A stretch of DNA of 64,000 bases. Source: Verrucomicrobia bacterium LP2A. GTDB taxonomy: Bacteria > Verrucomicrobiota > Verrucomicrobiia > Methylacidiphilales > Methylacidiphilaceae. The stretch spans positions 434,001 to 498,000 of the forward strand of contig JAFS01000002.1 in the NCBI GenBank assembly GCA_000526255.1, written 5' to 3'. Positions within the stretch are counted from its first letter, which is position 1; the number at the start of each line of letters is the position of its first letter. Shown here piece after piece: positions 41,997 to 54,046 of the stretch. Position numbers and translations under genes: made by a program. A model generated the notes under the pieces. That model had not been told where the DNA came from. It worked only from the letters and a program-made list of their open reading frames with translations, and made no database searches.

Positions 41997-43595
41997 ATGT
42001 CTACCGGCTTCGTTTCTCCGAGAAGGTCTGGCTCCTCGTCGAGAGAGAGTCACCCATTGCTTCCATCGATCTGCGGGCTCGCAGCACTTCTTCTCCTGTG
42101 GATCACACCCCCGCTTCCGGCGACCGCGGCAACCGGCGGTTCCGATGCCTCGGGCGGAACGACCGATGCAAGCTCGCAGAGTTCACAGGTGGGGGAGTTG
42201 ATCAAGCGGTTGGAGGATCAGGGGATACCGGTACAGGCGAACACCAAGGGGATTGTCTTATCGGGGTATGTGGATGCGAGCTACACCTACAACGGGATTA
42301 ACGCGCCATCGTTTAACCAGGTGCCTGGTTTTGCGGCGCCGGGGGGGTATGCGGGGCCGACCAATGCGGCGGGGCAAGCTTTAGGGTATCCGGCGATTCC
42401 GGGGCGGGAGCCGGTGGACGGGATTCCGGGCGGGGGCTTCAACATGAACGCCTTCAAGCTGGCGTTGGAGAAGCCGCTCACGGATGAGAACCGGTGGCAG
42501 GCGGGGTTTCGGGCCGATCTGATCGTGGGGCAGGACGCCTCGATTGGGGCTCCGGACACGATTGGGGGCTTGGGGACCAACGCCAGTTCGCTGGTGCTCT
42601 TCAACACCTCGAGCTTCTGGTTGGAGCAGGCCTACGTGGTCTTCCGGGTTCCGGTGGGCAACGGGCTCGACATTCGGATTGGGAAGTTTGTCGATCCGGC
42701 GGGCTACGAGGTGGTGGAGCGGCCGGTGAACCTCGACTTCAGCTACGGGCTGCTCTTTAGCAATCTTTTGCCGACGACGCTCACGGGGATGCAGGCGATC
42801 TACCATTTTGACGACCAGTGGTCGACCCGCTTTGGGGTGGCCGACGGAGGCTTCAATGTCTCCCGCGGGGGGTACGACTACAGCGGTTATTTGGACAACA
42901 CGATCGATAGCAACGATGCCTATCTGCTCTTTTGGAACGGGCAGTGGGAGGCCAAGGGGAAGAACGCGATCCTGAGCGCGACCGCCATGTACGGGTTCAA
43001 CGGGGTCAATCCTCCGGGCTTCGGAGCCTCTCCGCTCAATGGGGTGGCCCAGCCCTACGGAATCGCGCAGGGGATTCGCGGGGAGGGGACCTTCAACCAG
43101 AACAACGCCTTCTTCCTGGGCGATGTCTGGGGCTCCTGGGCACCGAAGTTCGCGCACGACAGGCTCCTCCTGGGCTTCGAGTTCACCGGGGGCTTCTACA
43201 ACAATGACGTGAGCTACGTCTCTCCCGCAGTCAGCGGATTGCCGATGGGCCTCTACAGCGGACCCTCCAACTGGTACGGCGCCGCCCTCCACATGAAGTA
43301 CCAGTTCAACTCGATCATCAGCCTCTCCCAGCGGGCCGAATGGATGCAGGCGGGCTGGAACAGCATCCTGGCCGGCCACAATGCCCCCACCGACATCTGG
43401 GAGTATACCACCACCTTGGCCTTCGACCTCGCCGAGAACTTCATGATGCGACTCGAAGGAAGAATCGACTGGGGACTCGGTGTCATGGGCTACTACGGCT
43501 ATCCCTACCAAGGAACTACCTCCCCAAGCGCCCTCCTCTACTCCGGCAACGGCCCCATCTTCCTCGGCGCCCTCGAATTCGTCTATAGCTACTGA
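41997..43595 (+). CDS. Outer-membrane beta-barrel porin (OmpL-like, BBP2 type)
   Basis: 532 residues from the ATG at 41997. A signal peptide (ICGLAALLLLWITPPLPATA) precedes a Ser/Thr-rich linker, a coiled-coil-like VGELIKRLEDQGIP, and a barrel of alternating hydrophobic strands (GIVLSGYVDASYTYN, GNGLDIRIGKFVDPAGYEV, GALEFVYSY with terminal aromatic). This fits putative beta-barrel porin-2/OmpL-like proteins. Codon usage changes inside the gene: about 42190-43100 prefers GGG, GCG and CCG, whereas the last 450 bases prefer GGC, GCC and CCC. A mosaic origin is likely. Confidence 0.9.
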   Translation: MSTGFVSPRRSGSSSRESHPLLPSICGLAALLLLWITPPLPATAATGGSDASGGTTDASSQSSQVGELIKRLEDQGIPVQANTKGIVLSGYVDASYTYNGINAPSFNQVPGFAAPGGYAGPTNAAGQALGYPAIPGREPVDGIPGGGFNMNAFKLALEKPLTDENRWQAGFRADLIVGQDASIGAPDTIGGLGTNASSLVLFNTSSFWLEQAYVVFRVPVGNGLDIRIGKFVDPAGYEVVERPVNLDFSYGLLFSNLLPTTLTGMQAIYHFDDQWSTRFGVADGGFNVSRGGYDYSGYLDNTIDSNDAYLLFWNGQWEAKGKNAILSATAMYGFNGVNPPGFGASPLNGVAQPYGIAQGIRGEGTFNQNNAFFLGDVWGSWAPKFAHDRLLLGFEFTGGFYNNDVSYVSPAVSGLPMGLYSGPSNWYGAALHMKYQFNSIISLSQRAEWMQAGWNSILAGHNAPTDIWEYTTTLAFDLAENFMMRLEGRIDWGLGVMGYYGYPYQGTTSPSALLYSGNGPIFLGALEFVYSY

Positions 43596-43632
43596 ACGGA
43601 GCGGCCAAGGGAGCCGGGCCGGCGTTTCCCGC

Positions 43633-43665
43633 GAGAGCCAAAGCCGCTTCGGCTCTCTGGCTCTC
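43633..43665. terminator. Hairpin between convergent porin and hypothetical genes
   Basis: GAGAGCC(A)AAGCCG pairs imperfectly with CGGCT(CTC)TGGCTCTC around a CTT loop, in the 72-base gap between two convergent genes. A bidirectional terminator is plausible, but there is no clean T-run on either side. Confidence 0.4.
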
Positions 43666-43667
43666 CT

Positions 43668-44108
43668 TCAGAGGATAGCGTAACGAGCCAGGATCGCGCC
43701 GTCCCTTGCCTTCCGCCATCGGATCAGACGGAGCGGCAGCCGTGCCCTACCTTCTGGGGGCTCGTATCCGGAGACGAAGGAGTCCGCATCCCCATTGCTG
43801 AATTCCGGGAGCCATCGGATGCGGATCTCTCCCACACGCCCGCTTTCGAGTGCCACGCGATTCCAAATCGCATCTCCCAAGAGGCAGATCCCGCGCGACA
43901 CGGGCTCGAGGAACCGCCCGAGCTGCCCGGCGGACCGCTTGCGGGTTTGCAGTCCGCCTGCTCGTGCCGGCAGCTTCCACGGGGTCCACAACTCCTCCAG
44001 ACTTCCTCTGCCTCCGGTGCGGCAGAGGATTTCCACGAGGAATTCGGCACGTTCGGGACGGATCGAGAGACGTCCGTCAAGAAAGAGTTCCGCCAGCAGC
44101 ACGATCAT
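43668..44108 (-). CDS. Hypothetical protein downstream of fmt
   Basis: 146 residues from the ATG at 44108 (MIVLLAELFLDGRL), overlapping fmt by 32 bases. The protein is soluble, Arg/Leu-rich, and ends ARDGAILARYAIL. No motif or family is recognised. Composition and in-frame coding context look genuine; translational coupling to fmt is likely. Confidence 0.6.
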   Translation of the reverse strand: MIVLLAELFLDGRLSIRPERAEFLVEILCRTGGRGSLEELWTPWKLPARAGGLQTRKRSAGQLGRFLEPVSRGICLLGDAIWNRVALESGRVGEIRIRWLPEFSNGDADSFVSGYEPPEGRARLPLRLIRWRKARDGAILARYAIL

Positions 44109-45072
44109 GGCCGACGGGAAGACCCTCTCCTCCGAATACCGAGCCCACCGATAGCCGCATCCCACGCGCAAATTCGGCCGCAGCCATCCGCCGCTTGCCT
44201 TCGAGCTGCACCTCGCGCAGCAACACGCCCCCGCTTCCCCCTGCGGCTACGAGGATCCCGTGCGAATCGATCCGGACGACCTCGCCCGGCCTTCCGGAAG
44301 CGCGAATCGATACGATGGTACCAAAGATCTTCAGTACCCGCACCTGTCCGCCGTCCCGAATCGATGTGCAGGCGATCGGCCAGGGATTCATCGCCCGAAT
44401 GTGCGCATGAATCTCCCACTTGTCCCGAGTCCAGTCGATCTCCGCATCCTCCTTGCGTAATTTTCTCGCATAGCTCGCTTGGGACGGGTCTTGCGGCAGC
44501 CGTTCAGCGGAACCGGATTCCAGGCGATCGAGCGCTTCCACAACGGCCCGGGAGCCCAATTTCGCCAATCGTTCCTGAAGGGTCGCGGTCGTATCGGTGG
44601 AGCGAATCAGGAGCTTCCTCGTCAACAGAATGTCACCCGTATCCAGTCCCTCATCCATCCAGATTACGGAGACCCCGGTCTCCCGGTCGCGGCTTCGAAT
44701 CGCCGCCTGGATCGGCGCAGCACCCCGATGGCGGGGGAGCAGCGACGCATGCAGGTTGAGCGCAGCGCGGCTCGGAAGCTCGAGCACCTCCCGTGAAAGG
44801 ATCTGCCCATAGGCGACAACGACCAGAACATCCGGTTGCAGGAAGCGGATCTGCTCGACAGCGGTCGGGGCACCGATCTTCTCCGGCTGAAAGATGGGCA
44901 GCCGGAGATCGAGGGCGGCTGCCTTGACTGGGCAAGGGGTAGGGAGCCGGTGCCTTCCTGCGGGCCGATCCACCTGTGTGATGACCCCTTGGAGCCGATA
45001 GTCCCGATGGACGGCCAGCGCTCGAAGGGTGGGAATTCCGAACTCGCCCGACCCGATAAAGACGACTCTCAT
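44077..45072 (-). CDS. fmt: Methionyl-tRNA formyltransferase
   Basis: 331 residues from the ATG at 45072 (MRVVFIGSGEFGIPTLRAL). Formylates initiator Met-tRNA from 10-formyl-THF. Formyltransferase core motifs: NLHASLLPRHRGAAPIQAAI (catalytic Asn and His) and VSVIWMDEGLDTGDILL. The C-terminal OB domain follows (GEVVRIDSHGILVAAGGSGG). The start of the zinc-ribbon gene lies 39 bases upstream on the same strand. Peptide deformylase, its usual neighbour, is not here. Confidence 0.96.
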   Translation of the reverse strand: MRVVFIGSGEFGIPTLRALAVHRDYRLQGVITQVDRPAGRHRLPTPCPVKAAALDLRLPIFQPEKIGAPTAVEQIRFLQPDVLVVVAYGQILSREVLELPSRAALNLHASLLPRHRGAAPIQAAIRSRDRETGVSVIWMDEGLDTGDILLTRKLLIRSTDTTATLQERLAKLGSRAVVEALDRLESGSAERLPQDPSQASYARKLRKEDAEIDWTRDKWEIHAHIRAMNPWPIACTSIRDGGQVRVLKIFGTIVSIRASGRPGEVVRIDSHGILVAAGGSGGVLLREVQLEGKRRMAAAEFARGMRLSVGSVFGGEGLPVGHDRAAGGTLS

Positions 45073-45110
45073 GTTCGAAGAAGAAAGCCTCAGGACGACC
45101 CCTTGCCGCG

Positions 45111-45359
45111 CTACGGTCGGCGGTGTCCCCGATGCCGATGCCGATGGGGATGATGCAGAGGTGCAGTCAAGGGCGAAGCCTCGCCGGGCGAGGCAACGAC
45201 CTCCCGCTGCCCGAGTGAGGCCCCGCAGCCCGTGCAAAGATAATCGTAGATCTCCTTTCCCGGCAAGACGAGCAAAAGCCGTTCCCGGACAGCCATGGGC
45301 TTTCCGCACGAGGAGCAGTAAAGGGCAGAAGCCGAAAAGCTTTCGAAAGAACCGCTCAT
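45111..45359 (-). CDS. Small zinc-ribbon protein with histidine-rich tail
   Basis: 82 residues. Two Cys pairs form a zinc ribbon: LYCSSCGKPM and LCTGCGASLG. The last 14 residues (HHPHRHRHRGHRRP) are almost entirely His, Arg and Pro, suggesting nickel, cobalt or zinc binding or storage. It is upstream of fmt on the same strand. Family not recognised beyond the ribbon. Confidence 0.75.
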   Translation of the reverse strand: MSGSFESFSASALYCSSCGKPMAVRERLLLVLPGKEIYDYLCTGCGASLGQREVVASPGEASPLTAPLHHPHRHRHRGHRRP

Positions 45360-45494
45360 GAGCTAAACTTACTCATTGCTCAGGATGAGCCGCAAGGCAA
45401 TTGCTGGTCCAGCGATCCGGCTCGCCTCCCCTCATCCCAGTGCGGGAATCGGCGAGGTCGGGGCGCGCCAGCGATCGAGTCAGGTCTGAAGACC

Positions 45495-46556
45495 GTGAAA
45501 GCCGAAAGCCCCGTGAAGGGAAAACGCACCGCGGACAGGTCGCTTCTACCGCACGTAGACTCGATCCTCGATCGAGCCACAGCTCTCCTGCATGCGGGAG
45601 AGCTCGTCGGAGTGCCGACGGAAACGGTTTACGGGCTCGCCGCCGACGCGACGAATCCCGTGGCCGTGGCCCGGCTTTTCGATCGAAAGAAGCGCGCTTC
45701 TTTCCACCCAATCAGCCTGCTTTGCGGCTCCGCGGAAATGGCCTTCGACCTGCTGGCCGACGTTCCTGAGAGTGCGCTTCGCCTTGCGGCTCGGTTCTGG
45801 CCTGGGCCGCTCACCATGATTCTGCGCAAGCGGGCAGAGGCGGTTCCGGACCTTCTGACGGCGGGCCTCCCGTTCGTGGGGGTACGCGTCCCCGACCACC
45901 CGCTCACTCTCGCCCTGTTGGAGCGCTTCGGCCGCCCCTTGGCCGCTCCAAGTGCCAACCGCTCAGGCCACCTGAGCCCGACCACGGCACGAGCCGTCGA
46001 AGACGAGTTTGGGGAGGAGATCGCTCTGGTGCTCGATGGGGGCCGTTGTCGTGTCGGCGTAGAATCGACGGTGGTCTCCCTTGTGCATCGGAGGCCCATC
46101 TTGATCCGCCCAGGAGGAATCTCTCAGGAGCTCCTCGAGGAAGAGATCGGCTCCGTCGATCACGAAACGGATTCCCCATCCGCCGCCCCGCGGCTCCCCC
46201 GGCACTACGCGCTGCGCACGCCTTTCTTTCTCGTCCGGAGCCCTGAGGAGATCCCCCTCCCCGAACGCAAGGAGGCTGGTTTTCTTGCTTGGGGGCCCTG
46301 CCCGGACGGGTTTGCCCTCTGCCGCAGCCTCTCCCCGATCTATCGGCTGGAGGAAGCGGCGGGAAACCTCTTCCGAGAGCTCCGCGAGCTCGACGAATGC
46401 GGCCTGAGGCGGCTCTATGCCGTGCTCCTGCCCGATCGCGGGCTTGGGTGTGCGATCAACGAGCGGCTGCGAAAAGCAGCCGAAGGTTCTGCCTCCTTCC
46501 GAAACCCTGACGAGGGCGGCTACGCGAGCAGCCCCTCTTCTCCTTCCTCCTCCTGA
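45495..46556 (+). CDS. tsaC: L-threonylcarbamoyladenylate synthase, Sua5 type
   Basis: 353 residues, GTG start at 45495. An N-terminal YrdC domain (VPTETVYGLAADA, PGPLTMILRKR, APSANRSGHLSPTTA) makes threonylcarbamoyl-AMP for tRNA t6A37. The C-terminal Sua5 domain (LPRHYALRTPFFL onward) lengthens it beyond TsaC alone. KRASFHPISLL replaces the commoner KxRPxxxPL pattern. The last 37 bases overlap the end of convergent gyrA. Confidence 0.93.
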   Translation: MKAESPVKGKRTADRSLLPHVDSILDRATALLHAGELVGVPTETVYGLAADATNPVAVARLFDRKKRASFHPISLLCGSAEMAFDLLADVPESALRLAARFWPGPLTMILRKRAEAVPDLLTAGLPFVGVRVPDHPLTLALLERFGRPLAAPSANRSGHLSPTTARAVEDEFGEEIALVLDGGRCRVGVESTVVSLVHRRPILIRPGGISQELLEEEIGSVDHETDSPSAAPRLPRHYALRTPFFLVRSPEEIPLPERKEAGFLAWGPCPDGFALCRSLSPIYRLEEAAGNLFRELRELDECGLRRLYAVLLPDRGLGCAINERLRKAAEGSASFRNPDEGGYASSPSSPSSS

Positions 46557-49117
46557 TCGGGCACGACCCGGGCGACACTGATCAGCCGATCGCCTTGATC
46601 CAGAGCGAGGAGGCGGACTCCTTGGGTATTGCGGCCGACGCGCCGAATCCCCTTTACCGGCATGCGCACCGTCAATCCTCTCTGCGTGAGCAGCATCAAC
46701 TCATCCCCATCGACAACCGACAGCGCGGCGACGACCTCCCCGGTCCTCTTGGTCATCCTCATGGTAATGACCCCCTTGCCACCCCGCCCTTGGCGGCGGT
46801 ATTCGTCGAAGTCGGTCCGCTTGCCAAGCCCATTGGAGCCGGCCACCAGGAGCATGGCGGCGGGATCGACCAGGGCGGCCGCCACCACTCGGTCTTCCCT
46901 TCCCAAGCGAATACCCCGCACCCCCGCAGCGGTCCTGCCCATGGAGCGGACCTCTTCCTCCGGAAAGCGGATGCTCAAACCCTCCCGCGTGATCAAGACG
47001 ACTTCGCGATCCCCCGTGGTGAACTTCACGTCGATCAGTCGGTCGCCTTCCGAGATGTGGATGGCCCGGATTCCCTTCTTGCGCATGTGGGCGAACTCAG
47101 AAAGGGGGGTCTTTTTCACCTGCCCCAGAGCGGTGCAAAAGAAGAGGAAACCCGGTCGATCCCAAGCCGCCCCGCCTTCGGAAGCGGAGGATCCGACACG
47201 AAGGAGAGCGGCAATCTCCTCGTCCGGCGCAAGCTCAAGCACGTTGGCAATGCTTCTCCCTTTGGCCGCTCGCGCCATCTCCGGGATTTCGTAGACGCGC
47301 TCGATGTAGGCACGCCCCGCCGTGGTAAAGAAAATCAGGTGATCGTGCGTAGAAGCGGTGAAGAGATGCTCCACGAAATCGTTTCCTTCGGTCCTCTCCC
47401 CTTCCTGGGCCACCATTCCGATCACCCCTCGGCCGCCGCGCCTCTGCACCCGGTAGTTGGCCAAGCCGGTCCGCTTGATGTAGCCCTTGTGTGTCAGGGT
47501 GATGACGACCGATTCCCGGGCCACCAGGTCTTCGAAGGCAACCTCCCCCTCCGCCGGCACGATCTCCGTGCGCCTCGGGGTGGCGCGTTTGGCAGCCACC
47601 TCCAGAAGTTCCGTTCGAATCAAGGAGAGCACTCGCGCTTCGCTCCCCAAAATCTCCTCGAGCTCGCGGGCCCGATCCATGAGCTTCCGATATTCCTCGA
47701 TGATCTTTTCCCTCTCGAGACCGGTGAGCTGGTAGAGGCGAAGATCGAGGATCGCGTCGAGCTGCGCGTTGGAGAGCACGTATCGACCGTTCTCGAGCCG
47801 CTCCGCATGGCGAACGACGATTCCGAAGGCTTCCACTTGTTCCCGCGTAAACTCATATCCGCCCAGCTCGATCCGAGCGGCTTCGCGATTGGCGGCTCCC
47901 CGAATGATGCGGAGAAACTCATCTAGGTTCGCCAGGGCGATCAGATAGCCCTCGAGGATTTCCGCCCTCTCTTCCGCCTTCCGAAGCTCGAAGCGGCTTC
48001 GCCGCAGAACGACCTCTCTCCGATGCTCCAGGTAAGCAAGAAGCATCTCCTTAAGATTGAGGGTGCGAGGCCGCCCTCCGTCGATTGCCAGCGAATTGAC
48101 GGCGAAGATTGTCTCGAGGGGGGTGAGTCGGTAGAGATTATTTTCGACGACCTTGGGCACGGCGTCGCGACGCAGCTCGACGACAACCCGGGTGTTCTCG
48201 TCGGATTCATCCCGGACGTCGCTGGCATCGATCAGCTTTTCGGTGATCAGATCACCAATCCGCTCCACCAGGGTCGCGCGATTCACGTTGAAGGGAATTT
48301 CGTCGACGATGATCGTCGCTCTCCCGTTCCGCGACTCTTCCACATGGAGGCGCGCCCGAAGCCGTACGCTCCCCTTGCCCGTGAGGAAATAATTCCGAAT
48401 CCCCTCCTGGCCGACCACGATCCCTCCCGTCGGAAAATCCGGTCCCTTAACGAACTCGAGGAGATCCTCCGGTGAGAGCGCCGGGTTGTCGATGAGAGCG
48501 CAGACTCCTTGGGCGAGCTCTCCGAGATTGTGCGGAGGGATGTTGGTCGCCATCCCCACCGCAATGCCGGTGCTCCCGTTGGCAAGCAGGTTGGGAAAAG
48601 CCGCCGGGAAGACGACGGGCTCAGTCCGAGTTTCGTCATAGTTGGGGACGAAGTCGACCGTGTCCTTGTCCATGTCCGCCATGAGCAGCGAGCCAAGATG
48701 AGTCAGACGGGCTTCGGTGTACCGCATCGCAGCGGGAGGATCGCCTTCCACCGACCCGAAGTTCCCCTGTCCCTCGATCAAGAGGTCGCGCATCGCCCAC
48801 GGCTGGGCCATGTGCACCAGAGTCGGATAGATCGCTTGGTCACCATGGGGGTGGTAGTTTCCCATGGTCTCACCGACAATCTTGGCGCATTTGAGATGCT
48901 TCCGATTGGGAGCAAGTCCGAGCTCGTGCATCGCGTAGAGGATGCGCCTCTGCGAGGGCTTGAGTCCGTCGCGCACGTCGGGGAGCGCCCGGGCGATGAT
49001 GACCGACATCGCATAGTCGAGGAAGCAGTTGCGCATCTCCTCGGAGACGTCGCGCGCTTCGAAGCGCTCTGCTCCCAGAAGTGGCTGCCCCTCGCTACCC
49101 GTTGTGCCATCCGGCAT
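46520..49117 (-). CDS. gyrA: DNA gyrase subunit A
   Basis: 865 residues. The DNA cleavage-rejoining subunit of type II topoisomerase. Catalytic tyrosine Y133 is in AAMRYTEARL, and the GyrA box in the C-terminal domain reads QGRGGKGVITM, which marks it as gyrase and not topoisomerase IV. In the quinolone region, NYHPHGDQAIYPTLV carries Q94 and P98 at the places of E. coli S83 and D87. It lies 42 bases downstream of gyrB on the same strand. Confidence 0.98.
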   Translation of the reverse strand: MPDGTTGSEGQPLLGAERFEARDVSEEMRNCFLDYAMSVIIARALPDVRDGLKPSQRRILYAMHELGLAPNRKHLKCAKIVGETMGNYHPHGDQAIYPTLVHMAQPWAMRDLLIEGQGNFGSVEGDPPAAMRYTEARLTHLGSLLMADMDKDTVDFVPNYDETRTEPVVFPAAFPNLLANGSTGIAVGMATNIPPHNLGELAQGVCALIDNPALSPEDLLEFVKGPDFPTGGIVVGQEGIRNYFLTGKGSVRLRARLHVEESRNGRATIIVDEIPFNVNRATLVERIGDLITEKLIDASDVRDESDENTRVVVELRRDAVPKVVENNLYRLTPLETIFAVNSLAIDGGRPRTLNLKEMLLAYLEHRREVVLRRSRFELRKAEERAEILEGYLIALANLDEFLRIIRGAANREAARIELGGYEFTREQVEAFGIVVRHAERLENGRYVLSNAQLDAILDLRLYQLTGLEREKIIEEYRKLMDRARELEEILGSEARVLSLIRTELLEVAAKRATPRRTEIVPAEGEVAFEDLVARESVVITLTHKGYIKRTGLANYRVQRRGGRGVIGMVAQEGERTEGNDFVEHLFTASTHDHLIFFTTAGRAYIERVYEIPEMARAAKGRSIANVLELAPDEEIAALLRVGSSASEGGAAWDRPGFLFFCTALGQVKKTPLSEFAHMRKKGIRAIHISEGDRLIDVKFTTGDREVVLITREGLSIRFPEEEVRSMGRTAAGVRGIRLGREDRVVAAALVDPAAMLLVAGSNGLGKRTDFDEYRRQGRGGKGVITMRMTKRTGEVVAALSVVDGDELMLLTQRGLTVRMPVKGIRRVGRNTQGVRLLALDQGDRLISVARVVPDQEEEGEEGLLA

Positions 49118-49159
49118 TCGATCTTCCTTCCCGCTTATGCCCGCTGATGCTTCGAGCGC

Positions 49160-51899
<2,740 letters not shown>

Positions 51900-52652
51900 A
51901 TGGCTCCTCCCCGACAACACGTTGTCCTCGTCGTAGAAGATGAGCCCGACGTGCTTGAGCTGATCTGCCTCAACCTGAGGGCGGCGGATTTTCACACCGT
52001 CGGTGCGTCGAATGGAGCGGAGGGGCTGGAAAAAGCGATGAGCGACCTGCCCGACCTGATGGTTCTCGACCTCATGCTTCCGGAGCTCGGCGGCCTCGAA
52101 GTCTGCAAGACCTTGCGCCGCAATCCGACGACAGCGGATCTGCCCATCCTGATCCTGACTGCGAAAGCGGAACCAGCCGACCGGGTGCAAGGCCTCGAGC
52201 TGGGCGCCGACGACTATTTGACGAAGCCCTTCAGCCCGCGCGAATTGGTCCTCCGGACGCGTTCGTTGCTACGGCGCCGTGGAAAAGGAGCTCCGCCTGC
52301 GGAGCCGATCCGTCATGAAAATCTCGTCGTCTATCCCCAGCGGCATGAAGCGTTCGTCCGCAACCGCCAAGTCGACCTGACCGCGACCGAGTTCCGACTC
52401 CTCAGCGTGTTGCTTCGCGGGCGGGGACGCGTCCATCGGCGTGAGGATCTGCTGCGGGAGGTCTGGGGATACGACAAGGCGATGGATACCCGCACGGTCG
52501 ACACCCATGTCCGCCGCTTACGGGACAAGCTGGCAAGTGCGGCCCACTATATCGAAACCGTTCGTGGAATCGGATATCGCTTCCGCGCCAAGCGCAGGGA
52601 AGCGGAAGAGCCCGTTCGGAGGCGCCCCCCTTGGCCCAAGCCCGACGAATGA
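51900..52652 (+). CDS. PhoB/OmpR-type response regulator
   Basis: 250 residues from the ATG at 51900. An N-terminal receiver (VVLVVEDEPDVLELICLNL, phospho-acceptor Asp in LMVLDLMLPELGG, LTAKAEPAD, and switch Lys in DDYLTKPFSPRE) is followed by an OmpR winged helix (LTATEFRLLSVLLRGRGRV, VDTHVRRLRDKL, IETVRGIGYRF). The kinase gene starts within its stop codon. A PhoB-like phosphate role is possible, but no pst genes are near. Confidence 0.95.
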   Translation: MAPPRQHVVLVVEDEPDVLELICLNLRAADFHTVGASNGAEGLEKAMSDLPDLMVLDLMLPELGGLEVCKTLRRNPTTADLPILILTAKAEPADRVQGLELGADDYLTKPFSPRELVLRTRSLLRRRGKGAPPAEPIRHENLVVYPQRHEAFVRNRQVDLTATEFRLLSVLLRGRGRVHRREDLLREVWGYDKAMDTRTVDTHVRRLRDKLASAAHYIETVRGIGYRFRAKRREAEEPVRRRPPWPKPDE

Positions 52653-54046
52653 CGCTCTCCTCCTTCCTGATCGCCCTCCTTGGTTCGGCCCTGGCGCTGG
52701 CCCTTCTTCAGCTACTGGCCTGGGCGCGCTCGGCCGCCAAGCTCGAGCGCATTGCCGAAGAGATCGCCCAGGGACGCCATCCGCGCTCGTTCGTCATCTT
52801 CGGCCCGCACAGTCTCTTTCGCGTGGCGAGCCGCCTGGAAACGATCCTCACCGCACGGGAGGAGCTTTCCGGGCAAATCGTGCAGCAGGGCGAGAACTTC
52901 CACGGAGTCCTCCGGAACATGATGGAAGGGGTGGCGATCGTCAACCACGACCACCGGGTCGAGCTCGCCAACGAGGTGCTGGTACGGCAATTCGGACTCG
53001 ACGCGGAGCCTTCGGGACGCACGATCCTGGAATCCCTTCGCGTCGCCGAAATCGACCATCTGATCCGCGAAGCCTTTGCCCGCCAAGAAGCCGTTTCAGG
53101 AGAGATCTCCCTTCGGGGACTTCCCCGTTCGGAAGCCGAGCTCTTTCTCATCGTCAACGCAGTGCCGATGTGCGGCGAATCGGGCCCGCCGACCCATGTC
53201 CTCCTTGTGCTTCACGACATCACCGAGCACAAGCGGAGCGAGGAGCGGCAGAAGGAATTTCTTGCGAGCGTCTCGCACGAGCTTCGCACCCCGCTCTCGA
53301 TCTTTCGCGGATATGTCGAAACACTCTTGCATGCTCCGTCCTCGCTCGCCCCGGAGGAGGTCCGACGGGTCCTGAAGATCCTCCGGCGCCACTCCCTTCG
53401 ACTGAGCAAGCTCGTCAACGATCTCCTCACCCTTTCCGCCCTCGAGCCGGGCCGAATGAATTTGGAGCGGGCCCCCGTCTCCCTGCCCCACTTCTTTCGC
53501 AGGATCGAGGCGGACCTGCGCCAGCAGCTCCACGAAAAGCGGCTCGACCTCATCGTCACACTTGCGGGGAATCTCCCGAAGGTCGACGCCGACTCCTTTC
53601 GCCTCGAGCAGGTCTTCTATAACCTCGTCGAAAACGCGATCCAATATTCCGAGCCCGGCTCCCCCATTCGGGTCGAAGCAGACGCCGAAAGGGAAAGAGT
53701 CTCGATTCGCGTGATCGATCAGGGAGTGGGCATTCCCCCCGCCGACCTCCCCTATGTCTTCGACCGGTTTTATCGGGTCGACAAGACCCGGAGCCGGCAG
53801 GCGGGAGGAACGGGGCTCGGCCTCTCCATCGTGAAGCAAATCGTCGATCTCCACCAGGGATGCATCGAGCTGGCGAGCGAGCCCGGCAGAGGAACGACGG
53901 TTACGGTAACCCTTCCCGCCTGGCCCTCCTCTCCTCCGGAAGGCCCCATCGCCTGCCAGCATATCCATCGGGTCGCGCAGGGCGAAAGTCCGGCGAGCGC
54001 CCCGGAGAGCCGCCCCGCCGATCGCCATCTCTCCCGCGCGTCCTGA
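52649..54046 (+). CDS. PhoR-like sensor histidine kinase
   Basis: 465 residues from ATG 52649 (ATGA overlap with the regulator). One N-terminal membrane segment (SFLIALLGSALALALLQLL), a linker, a PAS-like domain (GENFHGVLRNMMEGVAIVNHD), the H-box FLASVSHELRTPLSIFRGY (phospho-His), N-box LVENAIQYSEPGSP, and G boxes DQGVGIPPADLPYVFDRF and GGTGLGLSIVKQIVDLH. The single membrane helix and PAS fit PhoR-type kinases. The C-terminal 35 residues are an extra hydrophilic tail. Confidence 0.94.
   Translation: MTLSSFLIALLGSALALALLQLLAWARSAAKLERIAEEIAQGRHPRSFVIFGPHSLFRVASRLETILTAREELSGQIVQQGENFHGVLRNMMEGVAIVNHDHRVELANEVLVRQFGLDAEPSGRTILESLRVAEIDHLIREAFARQEAVSGEISLRGLPRSEAELFLIVNAVPMCGESGPPTHVLLVLHDITEHKRSEERQKEFLASVSHELRTPLSIFRGYVETLLHAPSSLAPEEVRRVLKILRRHSLRLSKLVNDLLTLSALEPGRMNLERAPVSLPHFFRRIEADLRQQLHEKRLDLIVTLAGNLPKVDADSFRLEQVFYNLVENAIQYSEPGSPIRVEADAERERVSIRVIDQGVGIPPADLPYVFDRFYRVDKTRSRQAGGTGLGLSIVKQIVDLHQGCIELASEPGRGTTVTVTLPAWPSSPPEGPIACQHIHRVAQGESPASAPESRPADRHLSRAS

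Noticed and set aside
46595-47926. 443-codon frame antisense to gyrA
   Set aside because: gyrA is certain here; the opposite frame has no start context or family features.
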